A stretch of DNA of 19,496 nt from Faecimorpha sp963627615 (GTDB lineage Bacteria > Bacillota > Clostridia > Lachnospirales > Bianqueaceae): positions 1 to 19,496 of the forward strand of contig CAVGBV010000047.1 in the NCBI GenBank assembly GCA_963627615.1, read 5' to 3'. Numbering within the stretch: the first letter of the stretch is position 1; every line of letters starts with the position of its first letter. Below, one piece after another: positions 1-7,392 of the stretch. The notes under the pieces are model-generated. The model was not told the origin of the DNA, ran no database searches, and saw nothing but the letters and a program-made list of their open reading frames with translations. The position numbers and the translations under genes are program-made.

Positions 1-1
1 T

Positions 2-1018
2 GCTATTAATGGTTTTGGTCGTATCGGCCGTCTGGCTTTCCGTCAGATGTTTGATGCTGAGGGCTATGAAGTTGTTGCGATTAACGATCTGACCAGCCCC
101 AAGATGCTGGCGCATCTGCTGAAGTATGATACCGCTCAGGGTTCTTTCTGCGGTAAGATCGGCGAGGGCAAGCATACAGTAGAGGCTACTGAGGATTCTA
201 TCATTGTTGACGGCAAGGAGATCAAGATCTACGCTGAGAAGGACGCGGCGAACTGCCCGTGGGGTGCTCTGAATGTAGATGTAGTTCTGGAGTGCACCGG
301 TTTCTATACTTCCAAGGAGAAGTCCATGGCGCACATCAATGCCGGCGCTAAGAAGGTTGTTATTTCCGCTCCTGCGGGCAATGACCTGAAGACGATCGTT
401 TACAATGTAAACCAGGATACTCTGACCGCTGATGATCAGATCATCTCCGCAGCATCCTGTACCACCAACTGCCTGGCTCCTATGGCAAAGGCTCTGAACG
501 ACTACGCTCCGATTCAGTCCGGTATCATGACAACGGTTCATGCTTACACCGGCGACCAGATGATTCTGGATGGACCGCAGAGAAAGGGTGATCTGCGTCG
601 TTCTCGCGCAGGCGCTCAGAACATCGTTCCGAACTCCACCGGCGCGGCAAAGGCAATCGGCCTGGTTATTCCGGAGCTGAACGGCAAGCTGATCGGTTCT
701 GCTCAGCGTGTACCTACCCCCACCGGTTCCACCACGATTCTGGTAGCGGTTGTTAAGGGTAAGGACATTACCAAGGAAGGCATCAACGCCGCTATGAAGG
801 CTGCTTCCAGCGAGTCCTTCGGTTACAACACCGACGAGATCGTATCTTCCGATGTTATCGGAATGCGTTATGGTTCTCTGTTCGATGCGACTCAGACCAT
901 GGTCGCTAAGATCGACGAGGATACCTATCAGGTTCAGGTAGTGTCCTGGTACGACAACGAGAACTCCTACACTTCTCAGATGGTTCGTACCATCAAGTAT
1001 TTCGCAGAGCTGGCGTAA
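2..1018 (+). CDS. gap: Glyceraldehyde-3-phosphate dehydrogenase, type I (5' end cut by window edge)
   Basis: This cytoplasmic glycolytic enzyme oxidises and phosphorylates glyceraldehyde-3-phosphate to 1,3-bisphosphoglycerate using NAD. The reading frame is open from base 2 and begins inside the nucleotide-binding motif (AINGFGRIGR), so only the start codon and a few residues are missing; 338 residues are visible against a usual 335-340. An Asp follows the second Rossmann strand (VVAINDLT), as expected for NAD preference. The catalytic Cys lies in SAASCTTNCLAP, with the Cys codon at 458-460. Near the substrate pocket the protein has GSAQRVPTPTGSTT instead of the commoner RVPTPNVSVVDLT, a variant I believe occurs in Clostridia GAPDHs. 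Codon use (CTG, GGC, GTT, AAG) looks like that of a highly expressed gene. A strong terminator follows, so it ends its own transcription unit. Identification is secure. Confidence 0.97.
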   Translation, partial: AINGFGRIGRLAFRQMFDAEGYEVVAINDLTSPKMLAHLLKYDTAQGSFCGKIGEGKHTVEATEDSIIVDGKEIKIYAEKDAANCPWGALNVDVVLECTGFYTSKEKSMAHINAGAKKVVISAPAGNDLKTIVYNVNQDTLTADDQIISAASCTTNCLAPMAKALNDYAPIQSGIMTTVHAYTGDQMILDGPQRKGDLRRSRAGAQNIVPNSTGAAKAIGLVIPELNGKLIGSAQRVPTPTGSTTILVAVVKGKDITKEGINAAMKAASSESFGYNTDEIVSSDVIGMRYGSLFDATQTMVAKIDEDTYQVQVVSWYDNENSYTSQMVRTIKYFAELA

Positions 1019-1044
1019 TTGCTATCTGCGCAGATAAGCAGAGT

Positions 1045-1078
1045 ATTCCCCGGATTCCTACGAGTCCGGGGAATTTTT
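1045..1078 (+). terminator. Rho-independent terminator of gap
   Basis: A ten-base-pair perfect stem (ATTCCCCGGA at 1045-1054 with TCCGGGGAAT at 1065-1074) and a ten-base loop run into five Ts. It lies 26 bases after the gap stop codon. Confidence 0.9.
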
Positions 1079-1080
1079 AT

Positions 1081-1119
1081 ACACAAAAACGGTCTCCTTT
1101 TCAGAGACCGTTTTTGTGT
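1081..1119 (-). terminator. Long hairpin terminator of the convergent aminotransferase gene
   Basis: A sixteen-base-pair perfect inverted repeat (1081-1096 with 1104-1119) has a seven-base loop and A/T-rich outer arms. Read on the minus strand the descending arm ends in TTTTTGTGT. It begins just beyond the minus-strand stop codon at 1121. Its symmetry means it could stop transcription from both sides and back up the gap terminator. Confidence 0.8.
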
Positions 1120-1120
1120 G

Positions 1121-2293
1121 TTATCTTTCACGAATGGCTGCTTCCAGCCGTACCAGAGCGTCCTCCAGGAAAAAACGCGGGCAGGCCAGATTCAGCCGCT
1201 CAAATCCGCGTCCGGCTTCACCGAAGGAATATCCCTCGCTGCAGAACCAGAAGGCCTTATTGTGCAGGAAGGCCTCTAACTCTTCAGCTGACATGGAAAG
1301 CGCACGGAAATCCAGCCACTGGAGATACGTTCCCTGCAGACGGTGGACAGAGATCATAGGAAGATGCTCTGCCATAAAGTCCTCAACCAACTGGCGGTTG
1401 CCGTCCAGATGGATCAAAAGCTCCTCCAGTCAGTCCTCACAGCGGCTGTATGCCAGTTCGCAGGCCTTATATCCCAGAATGTTCAGGGAAAAGTATCCGT
1501 GGGCAGCTTTTAATTTGCCGCGGTACTCTTCGTTAGGGATGAAGATATTGGAGGCCTGAAATCCTGCGAGATTGAAGGTCTTGCTGGGAGCCGTACAGAT
1601 AGCGCAGTTCTGCAGATATTCCTCAGGAAGGCTTCCCAGAGAAACATGACTGTATCCCGGGAGAATCAGATCGGAATGAATCTCATCCGAGATGACAAAG
1701 ACATGATGGCGCAGACAGATATCACAGATCTGCATCAGTTCTTCGCGGCTCCAGACGCGGCCGATCGGATTGTGAGGACTGCACAGAATATAGAGCTTGA
1801 CCTCCGGCCGAGAGGCCTTGGCTTCCAGATCCGCAAGGTCCAGTTCATAATGATTGTCTGTCAGAATCAGTGGATTCTCTACGACCTGGCGGTCATTGGA
1901 GGTGACAGAAGAGCGGAAGGGAGGATAGACTGGCGTTGTGATCATCACGCTGTCGCCGGGCTGCGTAAAAGCACGAACCATCACCTGAATTCCGGGTATG
2001 ACACCGGGAGTCGTGACAAACCAGGAACGGTCCGGACGAAAGCCGTGGCGGCGTTCCATCCAATCCTGAACGGCCTGATAGTAGGAGTCTGTTGCGTCCG
2101 TATAGCCGAGGATCGTAGTATCCAGATAGGACTTGAGTCCATCGATGATTTCCGGCGGATTCTTCAGTTCCATATCCGCGACGGAAAAGGGAACGATGCC
2201 AGTCGGAACATTCGGGTTCCGACGACGCATTCCGTCCCATTTGCCGGAACCGGTGCCGGTTCGGTCGATCAGGGTCGTAAAATCGTATTTCAT
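1121..2293 (-). pseudogene. MalY/PatB-type PLP-dependent C-S lyase (aminotransferase fold), interrupted by one in-frame TGA
   Basis: Intact relatives are fold-type I PLP enzymes that cleave cystathionine-like C-S bonds or act as aminotransferases. The first part gives 287 residues, with SPHNPIGRVW (PLP-phosphate/substrate region), the ISDEIHSDL aspartate motif and the Schiff-base Lys in SKTFNLAG (K238). A TGA (plus-strand TCA, 1430-1432) follows ...AYSRCED, and the same frame then continues as LEELLIHLDGNRQ to a normal C-terminus with FERLNLACPR. The joined length of 390 codons is normal for the family. The position fits a conserved Trp, so TGG to TGA is the simplest explanation. topA, ispF and the sigma-factor gene all end in TGA, so it is a genuine stop here. 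A strong AGGAGG site precedes the ATG at 2291-2293. This is either a recent nonsense mutation or a sequence error; if real, the product lacks most of its C-terminal domain. Confidence 0.88.
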
Positions 2294-2328
2294 ATAAGTT
2301 CCTCCTAAGAGTTAGGGTATATAATACA

Positions 2329-2357
2329 AGTATAGCATGGGAAGAAAAGGAAAACAA
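2329..2357 (-). promoter_or_regulatory. Sigma-A-type promoter of the MalY/PatB-like gene
   Basis: Read on the minus strand, TTGTTT (2352-2357) and TATACT (2329-2334) are separated by 17 bases. It lies about 35 bases upstream of the ATG, ahead of the AGGAGG ribosome binding site. The -10 is close to consensus and the -35 is fair. Confidence 0.6.
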
Positions 2358-2393
2358 GAGAGGAGGAATTTAATAATAATTTTAAAAAAAGTG

Positions 2394-2425
2394 TTGACAT
2401 TCGTTATGGAGTATGGTATTATAAT
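2394..2425 (+). promoter_or_regulatory. Strong promoter of the tRNA operon
   Basis: A perfect -35 TTGACA (2394-2399) is followed after 17 bases by TATTAT (2417-2422); an overlapping TATAAT sits at 2420-2425. A/T-rich sequence directly upstream (TTTAATAATAATTTTAAAAAAA) could act as an UP element, typical of stable RNA promoters. Confidence 0.85.
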
Positions 2426-2463
2426 ACCCGTCGCTGAGGTAAGCGGACGCGCAACTTGATTCT

Positions 2464-2544
2464 GCGGATGTGGCGGAATTGGCAGACGCACTAGATTTAG
2501 GTTCTAGCGCTTATGGCGTGGGGGTTCGAGTCCCTTCATCCGCA
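2464..2544 (+). tRNA. tRNA-Leu (anticodon TAG)
   Basis: Acceptor arms GCGGATG (2464-2470) and CATCCGC (2537-2543) pair fully, with discriminator A. The anticodon loop TTTAGGT is closed by CTAGA/TCTAG and gives anticodon TAG. A long variable arm (class II) and GGTTCGAGTCC T-arm are present. The 3' CCA is not encoded. Confidence 0.96.
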
Positions 2545-2559
2545 TGCTTTGGTCCTTCT

Positions 2560-2646
2560 GCCGGAGTGGCGAAACTGGCAGACGCACAGGACTTAAAATC
2601 CTGCGGTCCTAATACGACCGTACCGGTTCGATCCCGGTCTCCGGCA
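2560..2646 (+). tRNA. tRNA-Leu (anticodon TAA)
   Basis: Acceptor arms GCCGGAG (2560-2566) and CTCCGGC (2639-2645) pair, with discriminator A. The anticodon loop CTTAAAA is closed by CAGGA/TCCTG, giving TAA. It is class II with a long variable arm. CCA is not encoded. Confidence 0.96.
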
Positions 2647-2663
2647 TTAATTGAATATTGTAT

Positions 2664-2736
<73 letters not shown>

Positions 2737-2740
2737 CTGT

Positions 2741-2814
2741 GCGCGCATAGCTCAGCTGGATAGAGCGTCTGGCTACGGACCAGAAGGCCGCGGGTTCGAA
2801 TCCTACTGCGCGCA
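2741..2814 (+). tRNA. tRNA-Arg (anticodon ACG)
   Basis: Acceptor arms GCGCGCA (2741-2747) and TGCGCGC (2807-2813) pair. The anticodon loop CTACGGA between TCTGG and CCAGA gives ACG, whose A34 is normally deaminated to inosine by TadA. CCA is not encoded. It is the last tRNA of the operon and borders the accessory island, a common integration setting, though no copy of its 3' end is seen elsewhere in the window. Confidence 0.97.
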
Positions 2815-2816
2815 TT

Positions 2817-2849
2817 AAAAAGACCAAGTCATATGACTTGGTCTTTTTT
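2817..2849 (+). terminator. Terminator of the tRNA operon
   Basis: A perfect inverted repeat (AAAAAGACCAAGTCAT with ATGACTTGGTCTTTTT) ends in six Ts. It starts three bases after tRNA-Arg. The A and T flanks make it usable in both directions. Confidence 0.93.
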
Positions 2850-3103
2850 ACATTCCGCAAAATCCATGATTACCGCTTGGGTCGTTTTTTGACCGCTTGT
2901 GCCAAACCGCTTGCGAAACCCCTTACGATCCATTATGATATCTGTGTGCATGTATGCCTGTAAAGGAGCAATGATAAGACAGACATTGAAAAGCGGATTG
3001 TGGACATCGGCACGCTTTTGAAGGACAGAAATATGGCGTTTTGGATTACGCTGTTTATAATCAGGTGAGGTGCCGTTCTTTCACACCGTTTTGCAGTCAG
3101 TTC
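2850..3103. other. Gene-free stretch with degraded coding remnant and repeated octamer
   Basis: This stretch between the tRNA terminator and the collagen-like gene's promoter has no intact gene. It contains three direct copies of ACCGCTTG (listed separately) and, in the frame 2970-3068, about 32 sense codons without a plausible start that read like a protein C-terminus (...DIEKRIVDIGTLLKDRNMAF...) and end in TGA. A stop codon lies just upstream in that frame. I cannot assign the remnant to a family. The picture is of a decayed insertion next to tRNA-Arg. Confidence 0.5.
2872..2913 (+). repeat. Three direct copies of ACCGCTTG
   Basis: The octamer ACCGCTTG occurs at 2872-2879, 2892-2899 and 2906-2913, that is at 20- and 14-base intervals, beginning 57 bases after the end of tRNA-Arg. 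Short direct repeats beside a tRNA can be integrase arm-type sites or element-end binding sites; that role is inference only. Confidence 0.55.
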
Positions 3104-3132
3104 TTGAATTCAATAGAGTTCTATGTTATATT
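3104..3132 (+). promoter_or_regulatory. Likely promoter of the collagen-like / DUF6273 gene pair
   Basis: TTGAAT (3104-3109), a 17-base spacer and TATATT (3127-3132) fit sigma-A, and an overlapping TATAAT lies at 3132-3137. The leader to the ATG is about 110 bases and includes a small GGGG-TGTTG-CCCC hairpin at 3183-3195. Confidence 0.5.
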
Positions 3133-3246
3133 ATAATTAATGAATTAGTTAGTTGCTCAAAAACGGATGGAGATCTTAAAGTGGGGTGTTGCCCCGTTTG
3201 CGGATAAATACAGCTTATGATATTTGGATGACGGAGGAAATGTGAA

Positions 3247-4662
3247 ATGAGAAAATGGTTGCTTGTGACCACTTGTATGCTTATGACATTGGGGATTATC
3301 TTTTCTAGTGGATGCGGCAGTACCCAGCAAACAAGTGCGGAGACGAATTGGCTGGAGGTGCAAAATAACGGTACTGCGATCCAGTGGAAATACAGTGATG
3401 AGACCGATTGGCACGATCTTGTGGCGCTTGATGAGCTGAAAGGTACTGCCGGAGAAAACGGTAAAGACGGAGTCGATGGCAAGAATGGTATCAACGGGAA
3501 GGACGGTACGGACGGGAAAAATGGTACCGACGGCAGAGATGGAGTCAATGGTAAGGATGGTACCAACGGTAAGGACGGAATTGACGGCAAGGACGGAGTG
3601 AACGGCGTCAACGGCAAAACGGTTGAGGTGAAGCGAACTGATACCCATATACAGTGGCGCTACGAAGGGGAAGATTGGCAGAACCTTGTTGCCATTGCCG
3701 ACATTACTGGCCCCGCCGGACAAAAGGGAGCGGATGGCGCAAACGGTAAGACACCGGAGTTCCGTATCAATGAAAACAATCTGCAGTGGCGTTATGTCGG
3801 AGACGAAATATGGCTGAACCTATACGACCTTTCGACGCTTCAAGGAGTAGACGGCAAGGACGGCGCAGACGGTAAGAATGGTGTAGACGGTAAGAATGGT
3901 GCAGACGGGAAGGACGGTATAGACGGCAAAGACGGTACCAACGGTAAAAATGGTGATACGCCGTTCATCGGTGATAACGGAAACTGGTGGATCGGAGAAA
4001 CGGATATCGGAGTAAAAGCTGAGGCTGAGGACGGTGCCAACGGCAAAGACGGCGAAGACGGCAAAACCGCCGAATTCCGTGTGGACGGCAATCAGCTGCA
4101 ATGGCGATATACAGGCGACACCGTTTGGCTGAATCTGTATGATTTGTCCGTATTGAAAGGCGCGGACGGTAAAAACGGTACGGATGGCACTGACGGAAAA
4201 GACGGGAAGGACGGTTCATGCACCGGATATTTTGCCGCAAACGGCAGCGTGTATAGCTGGGGAGCGCTTCCGTTCAATGTGAAAAAAGAGAACGGAGGTT
4301 TGATCTCCTATAACACATCCAGCAAAACAATCACCCTTTCCAAAGGCCATGCATATAGTTTGGTGTTCAGCGGAACGGTTATGGTCAGCGCGAATGGCAG
4401 CGATAAGTTATGCGGCGCGGCACTTATTGACGGATACAACAGTTCTGAAATGGCGTTGGAGACGCAAACCTATGTGAATATGCAGGAAGACAGTGAAGTC
4501 GCAAGACTGACTGTATCATATAACACCATATATCAGGCGGAAGAAGATATTACTTTGACGTTTCAATACACAAGTATGTTTTCCAGGATGCCACTATTTT
4601 TAAAGACAGTCGATACAATATCACCATTGTTGCCCTTGATTAACGGAGAAAATGAGAAATGA
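3247..4662 (+). CDS. Collagen-like (Gly-X-Y) lipoprotein with repeated QWRY modules; C-terminus probably frameshifted
   Basis: This is a predicted surface-anchored collagen-like protein of unknown binding partner. The N-terminus has a signal peptide ending in FSSGC, so Cys23 is a probable lipidation site, although the lipobox lacks the usual Leu. Gly-X-Y tracts rich in GKDG/GKNG/GADG occupy about residues 66-123, 155-168, 200-236 and 303-324. Between them are four related modules with a Q-W-(R/K)-Y core followed by a W.NL/W.DL strand (near residues 34-65, 125-156, 169-200 and 273-304), plus one WWIGETDIGVKA unit. After the last tract is a beta-rich C-terminal domain resembling the trimerising heads of BclA-like proteins. 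After Ser443 the frame seems to slip by one base: the alternative frame from 4575 reads YVFQDATIFKDSRYNITIVALD and stops at TAA 4641-4643, a far more natural end than the annotated tail. GGAGG at 3233-3237 supports the ATG. Confidence 0.82.
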   Translation: MRKWLLVTTCMLMTLGIIFSSGCGSTQQTSAETNWLEVQNNGTAIQWKYSDETDWHDLVALDELKGTAGENGKDGVDGKNGINGKDGTDGKNGTDGRDGVNGKDGTNGKDGIDGKDGVNGVNGKTVEVKRTDTHIQWRYEGEDWQNLVAIADITGPAGQKGADGANGKTPEFRINENNLQWRYVGDEIWLNLYDLSTLQGVDGKDGADGKNGVDGKNGADGKDGIDGKDGTNGKNGDTPFIGDNGNWWIGETDIGVKAEAEDGANGKDGEDGKTAEFRVDGNQLQWRYTGDTVWLNLYDLSVLKGADGKNGTDGTDGKDGKDGSCTGYFAANGSVYSWGALPFNVKKENGGLISYNTSSKTITLSKGHAYSLVFSGTVMVSANGSDKLCGAALIDGYNSSEMALETQTYVNMQEDSEVARLTVSYNTIYQAEEDITLTFQYTSMFSRMPLFLKTVDTISPLLPLINGENEK

Positions 4663-7157
4663 AAAAAGGAATACTCAGTATCCTGCTTACTTTAAGCATG
4701 GTGTTCTGCTTTGTGCCGGAGGGCGTATTCGCCGAGGAAACAGACACAGGTAAGGCGATACAGCTTGCGGACAATGGGATTGCTGCGAATATCAGCGGCG
4801 GGCAGGCCGACAGCGTTTATTTCGGCAACTATAAGCAGAGTGCCAACGAAAGCGGCGGATATAACAGCGCCCCAATCAAGTGGCGGGTACTGGAAAACGC
4901 GGACGGCAAACTATTTCTGTTTTCCGACCGCAACCTTGATGTGTTTGAGTATCACAAGGAAGACGAGAACGTGACGTGGGAAACAAGCACGATGCGCTCT
5001 TAGCTCAATGGTTTTGCTGCTAATAAAGGAAATGGAGAGAGCGCCATTGATTACGCAGGCAATAATTTTTTAGATCACGCCTTTTCTGAGCAAGAGCAGG
5101 CCGCTATCGCGGACACAGAGGTTGTCAATGAAGATAACCCGAGTTACGGCACGGATGCCGGAAATGATACCACCGATAAAATCTTTTTGTTGTCTATTGC
5201 GGAAGCAAACAACAGCAGTTATTTTCCAAACGGTAATAGCAGCCGTCGTGCGGCGAATACAGACTATGTCACAGGCGGCGGAGAGATAGACACGCCCTTT
5301 ATGGTCGACCGCTGGTGGCTTCGTTCGCCTGGTATTGAGCAGGACTATGCCGCGAATGTCTATAGTGAAGGTGTTCTTGAAGGCGGCACAAATGTCGATT
5401 ATAATAGTTTTGCCGTGCGCCCGGCTTTTAACTTGGATCTGAGCTCTGCGCTCTTTATCTCCGCCGCGGTGGGCGGCAAGCCTGACGGATTCAACGCGGT
5501 TTCCGAATACACAGGCAATGAGTGGAGAGTGACGCTGAAGGACAGCAGACGCACAATCTACGCTTCTGTCGCTAAAACAAGTGTGAAGGCGGGCGAAAGC
5601 CTGTCCGTCAAATACTTCGGTGCGGATACAGGTGAAAATGAATATATTTCCGCTATGATCGCGGATGAAGGCGGCAATATATTGTACTACGGGCGCCTTG
5701 CGCATAACAGTGAAGGCGGCACGCTAGAGGTTGCCATTCCGTCCGAACTCGCAGATGGCAACTATATCCTGAAAATATTCAGCGAACAGTATAACGGCGA
5801 TTATAAAACCGATTATGCCAGCGAATTTCGGAATATTTCATTTACGGTAAAAAATACAATTAACGAGCAGTTTACCCTTGATCCCGGTGACAAATACTAT
5901 TTTGACCTGTCGGCGCTGAGCATCCCCGGTACGGCGAATGACGCGTTGCCGGATAAAACAATGCACTATGTGCCCTTCATCTATGTGGGCACAGTGGATG
6001 CCTATTCGTTGGAAAGCGGGGCTGACACAGATACGACCTCCTATGAGCATAGTTTGTTTATCGCTGACCGTAATGTGACGAACGAGATAAGCTGGAGTAC
6101 ACTGAACGAAAAAGAGCTGATCTACGGAAAAACCTATACAAGCGGCGTCCCTGCCAATAATGAGTGGGACGCGATTTTAGGTAAAGCCAATACTTATATT
6201 CAAAACTGGTACATGATCGCTTCATGGGGACAGGATATATGGAGTGATGGCGGTAATGGGCAGTATCGTTCGGTCCGCGGATATACTTCGGAACATTTCT
6301 GCGCCAATTCTCCTGCGACAGGCTCCTATACTTATCTCGAGTTCCGTCCGGCCCTGGAACTGCCGGCTGATCTGTCCGCTGACAGCCTGAAGGTGGTCGA
6401 ACTCCGCACGGGCGCAAACATGCCCGGCGAGGATGGAAATGCAATCAACATCATCGTAAAAAACGGTGAGAGCTTTACCGCACCCGCAGCAGAGGGGCTG
6501 CCCCGTCCGGACAGCGTTCCTTCAGACGCACAGCTGTGGTGGGCAGACGAAAATGGAAACTTCTACAAGCCTGGAGATGCTGTACCCGCCGGTACGGACC
6601 GGCTCGATGCCTTCTATGGAGGCTTCGGCCTGTTCCTGGACCGCGGCGACGGTGCGGTAGAAGTCACGCCGGACAACTATACCGATATTTTCGGCGACGG
6701 AAGTGCGTCCTTCGTTCCGCCGCAGGGAAATAAGGTATATGGTGAAGAATGGTTTTATTCTCTTACACCGGAGGAGGCTTATAAGCTCTTTACGACCGGA
6801 AAGACGAGTGACGGCAGTGCCTTACCGAATCTCAAATTGAAGAACACGAGCCTGGTCTCTATTGCTTTTAACGATAGATATATCGGTCAGTCCATGCCGT
6901 TCTTTATCACAACGGATGGAGAGAATACCATCGGAAGTATCAATAAGGATGTATCAATGTTTTCTGTTCTCGGAGAAGGTGATCTGACGGTGAATGGCTC
7001 GCTGAACACTTTTTTCTACACTCAGTACGGCGGCAGAGTCACGATAAAGGACGCTTTGGGCGCGAATTGCCTTTATATGTACCAAGGCTCACTCACGGTG
7101 ATGGACGATGTGCAGGCTTTGTATATGAGTGAAGGCGCGTATGGTTTCTATGTGTAG
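4659..7157 (+). pseudogene. Large secreted DUF6273-like surface protein, interrupted by an in-frame TAG and possibly truncated at its end
   Basis: A typical Sec signal peptide (residues 1-25, cleavage after VFA) shows export. The frame reads 114 residues to a TAG at 5001-5003 and then continues unbroken to 7157, 833 codons in all. The junction TSTMRS-stop-LNGF matches the DUF6273 pattern in which Trp follows (TLRSWLNG), so TGG to TAG is likely. Regions in order: a DUF6273-type domain (about 45-270, with VYFGNYKQ, KWRVL, DKIFLLSIAEA, WWLRSPG, FAVRPAFNLD), an Ig-like strand-rich segment (about 280-400), a second related domain ending FRPALELP (about 405-575), a W-rich linker, and a C-terminal beta-helix-like part (NGSLNTFFYTQYGG). 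It ends abruptly at AYGFYV with no sorting signal or wall-binding repeat, and remnant DNA follows at once. A GGAG at 4645-4648 serves the ATG. The function of DUF6273 is not known to me. Confidence 0.8.
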
Positions 7158-7244
7158 GTTTGTCAAACATCTTCAATAATCAAATTCATACTCAACGACC
7201 GTAATTGTCTGCGTTAGCTTTTCATCTTGATAGGGCTTGCGAAG

Positions 7245-7286
7245 CAAAACCCGTCTGACTTCCTGTTAGAAACCAAACGGGTTTTG
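7245..7286 (+). terminator. Possible terminator-like hairpin
   Basis: CAAAACCCGT (7245-7254) pairs perfectly with ACGGGTTTTG (7277-7286) across a 22-base loop. The run of four Ts sits in the stem, so it is a weak candidate. Confidence 0.4.
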
Positions 7287-7333
7287 TCCGTATGCACCTC
7301 GGAAAATGTCAGCTAACAGTGGATAAGTAAATT

Positions 7334-7375
7334 AGTTCCTTATCGCTATTAAGCCAAGGTTATAAGAACTTTTTT
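7334..7375 (+). terminator. Candidate terminator facing the AraC-type gene
   Basis: AGTTC-TTAT (7334-7343, one bulged C) pairs with ATAAGAACT (7362-7370), which runs into TTTTTT (7370-7375). It would stop plus-strand transcription from the surface-protein genes before it enters the convergent regulator gene. The minus strand has no U-tract here. Confidence 0.55.
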
Positions 7376-7392
7376 GCGTCATAATGGTAATC

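Larger units (their letters stand above)
7158..7392. other. Intergenic stretch with antisense coding-like remnant
   Basis: No complete gene is seen. On the minus strand, 7173-7264 reads as about 30 codons ending in TGA (...RKPYQDEKLTQTITVVEYEF...), with a stop at its upstream side. It has the look of the C-terminal scrap of a lost gene, which I cannot identify. Two hairpins in the stretch are listed separately. Confidence 0.45.

Noticed and set aside
1430..1432. UGA read as selenocysteine or tryptophan
   Set aside because: No SECIS-like hairpin is evident, the site is not a catalytic Cys position, and TGA ends topA, ispF and the sigma-factor gene normally.
1019..1559. Plus-strand frames over the end of the aminotransferase gene
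   Set aside because: They are shadows of the minus-strand gene and of two terminators.
3126..4277. Several Pro/Ser- or Val-rich minus-strand frames
   Set aside because: They are antisense mirror images of the collagen GGT-AAG-GAC repeats and have no ribosome sites.
2909..7243. GCTTGCGAA at 2909-2917 and 7235-7243 as direct-repeat boundaries of the island
   Set aside because: Nine bases shared between two several-hundred-base regions is not far from chance, and neither copy lies in the tRNA 3' end.
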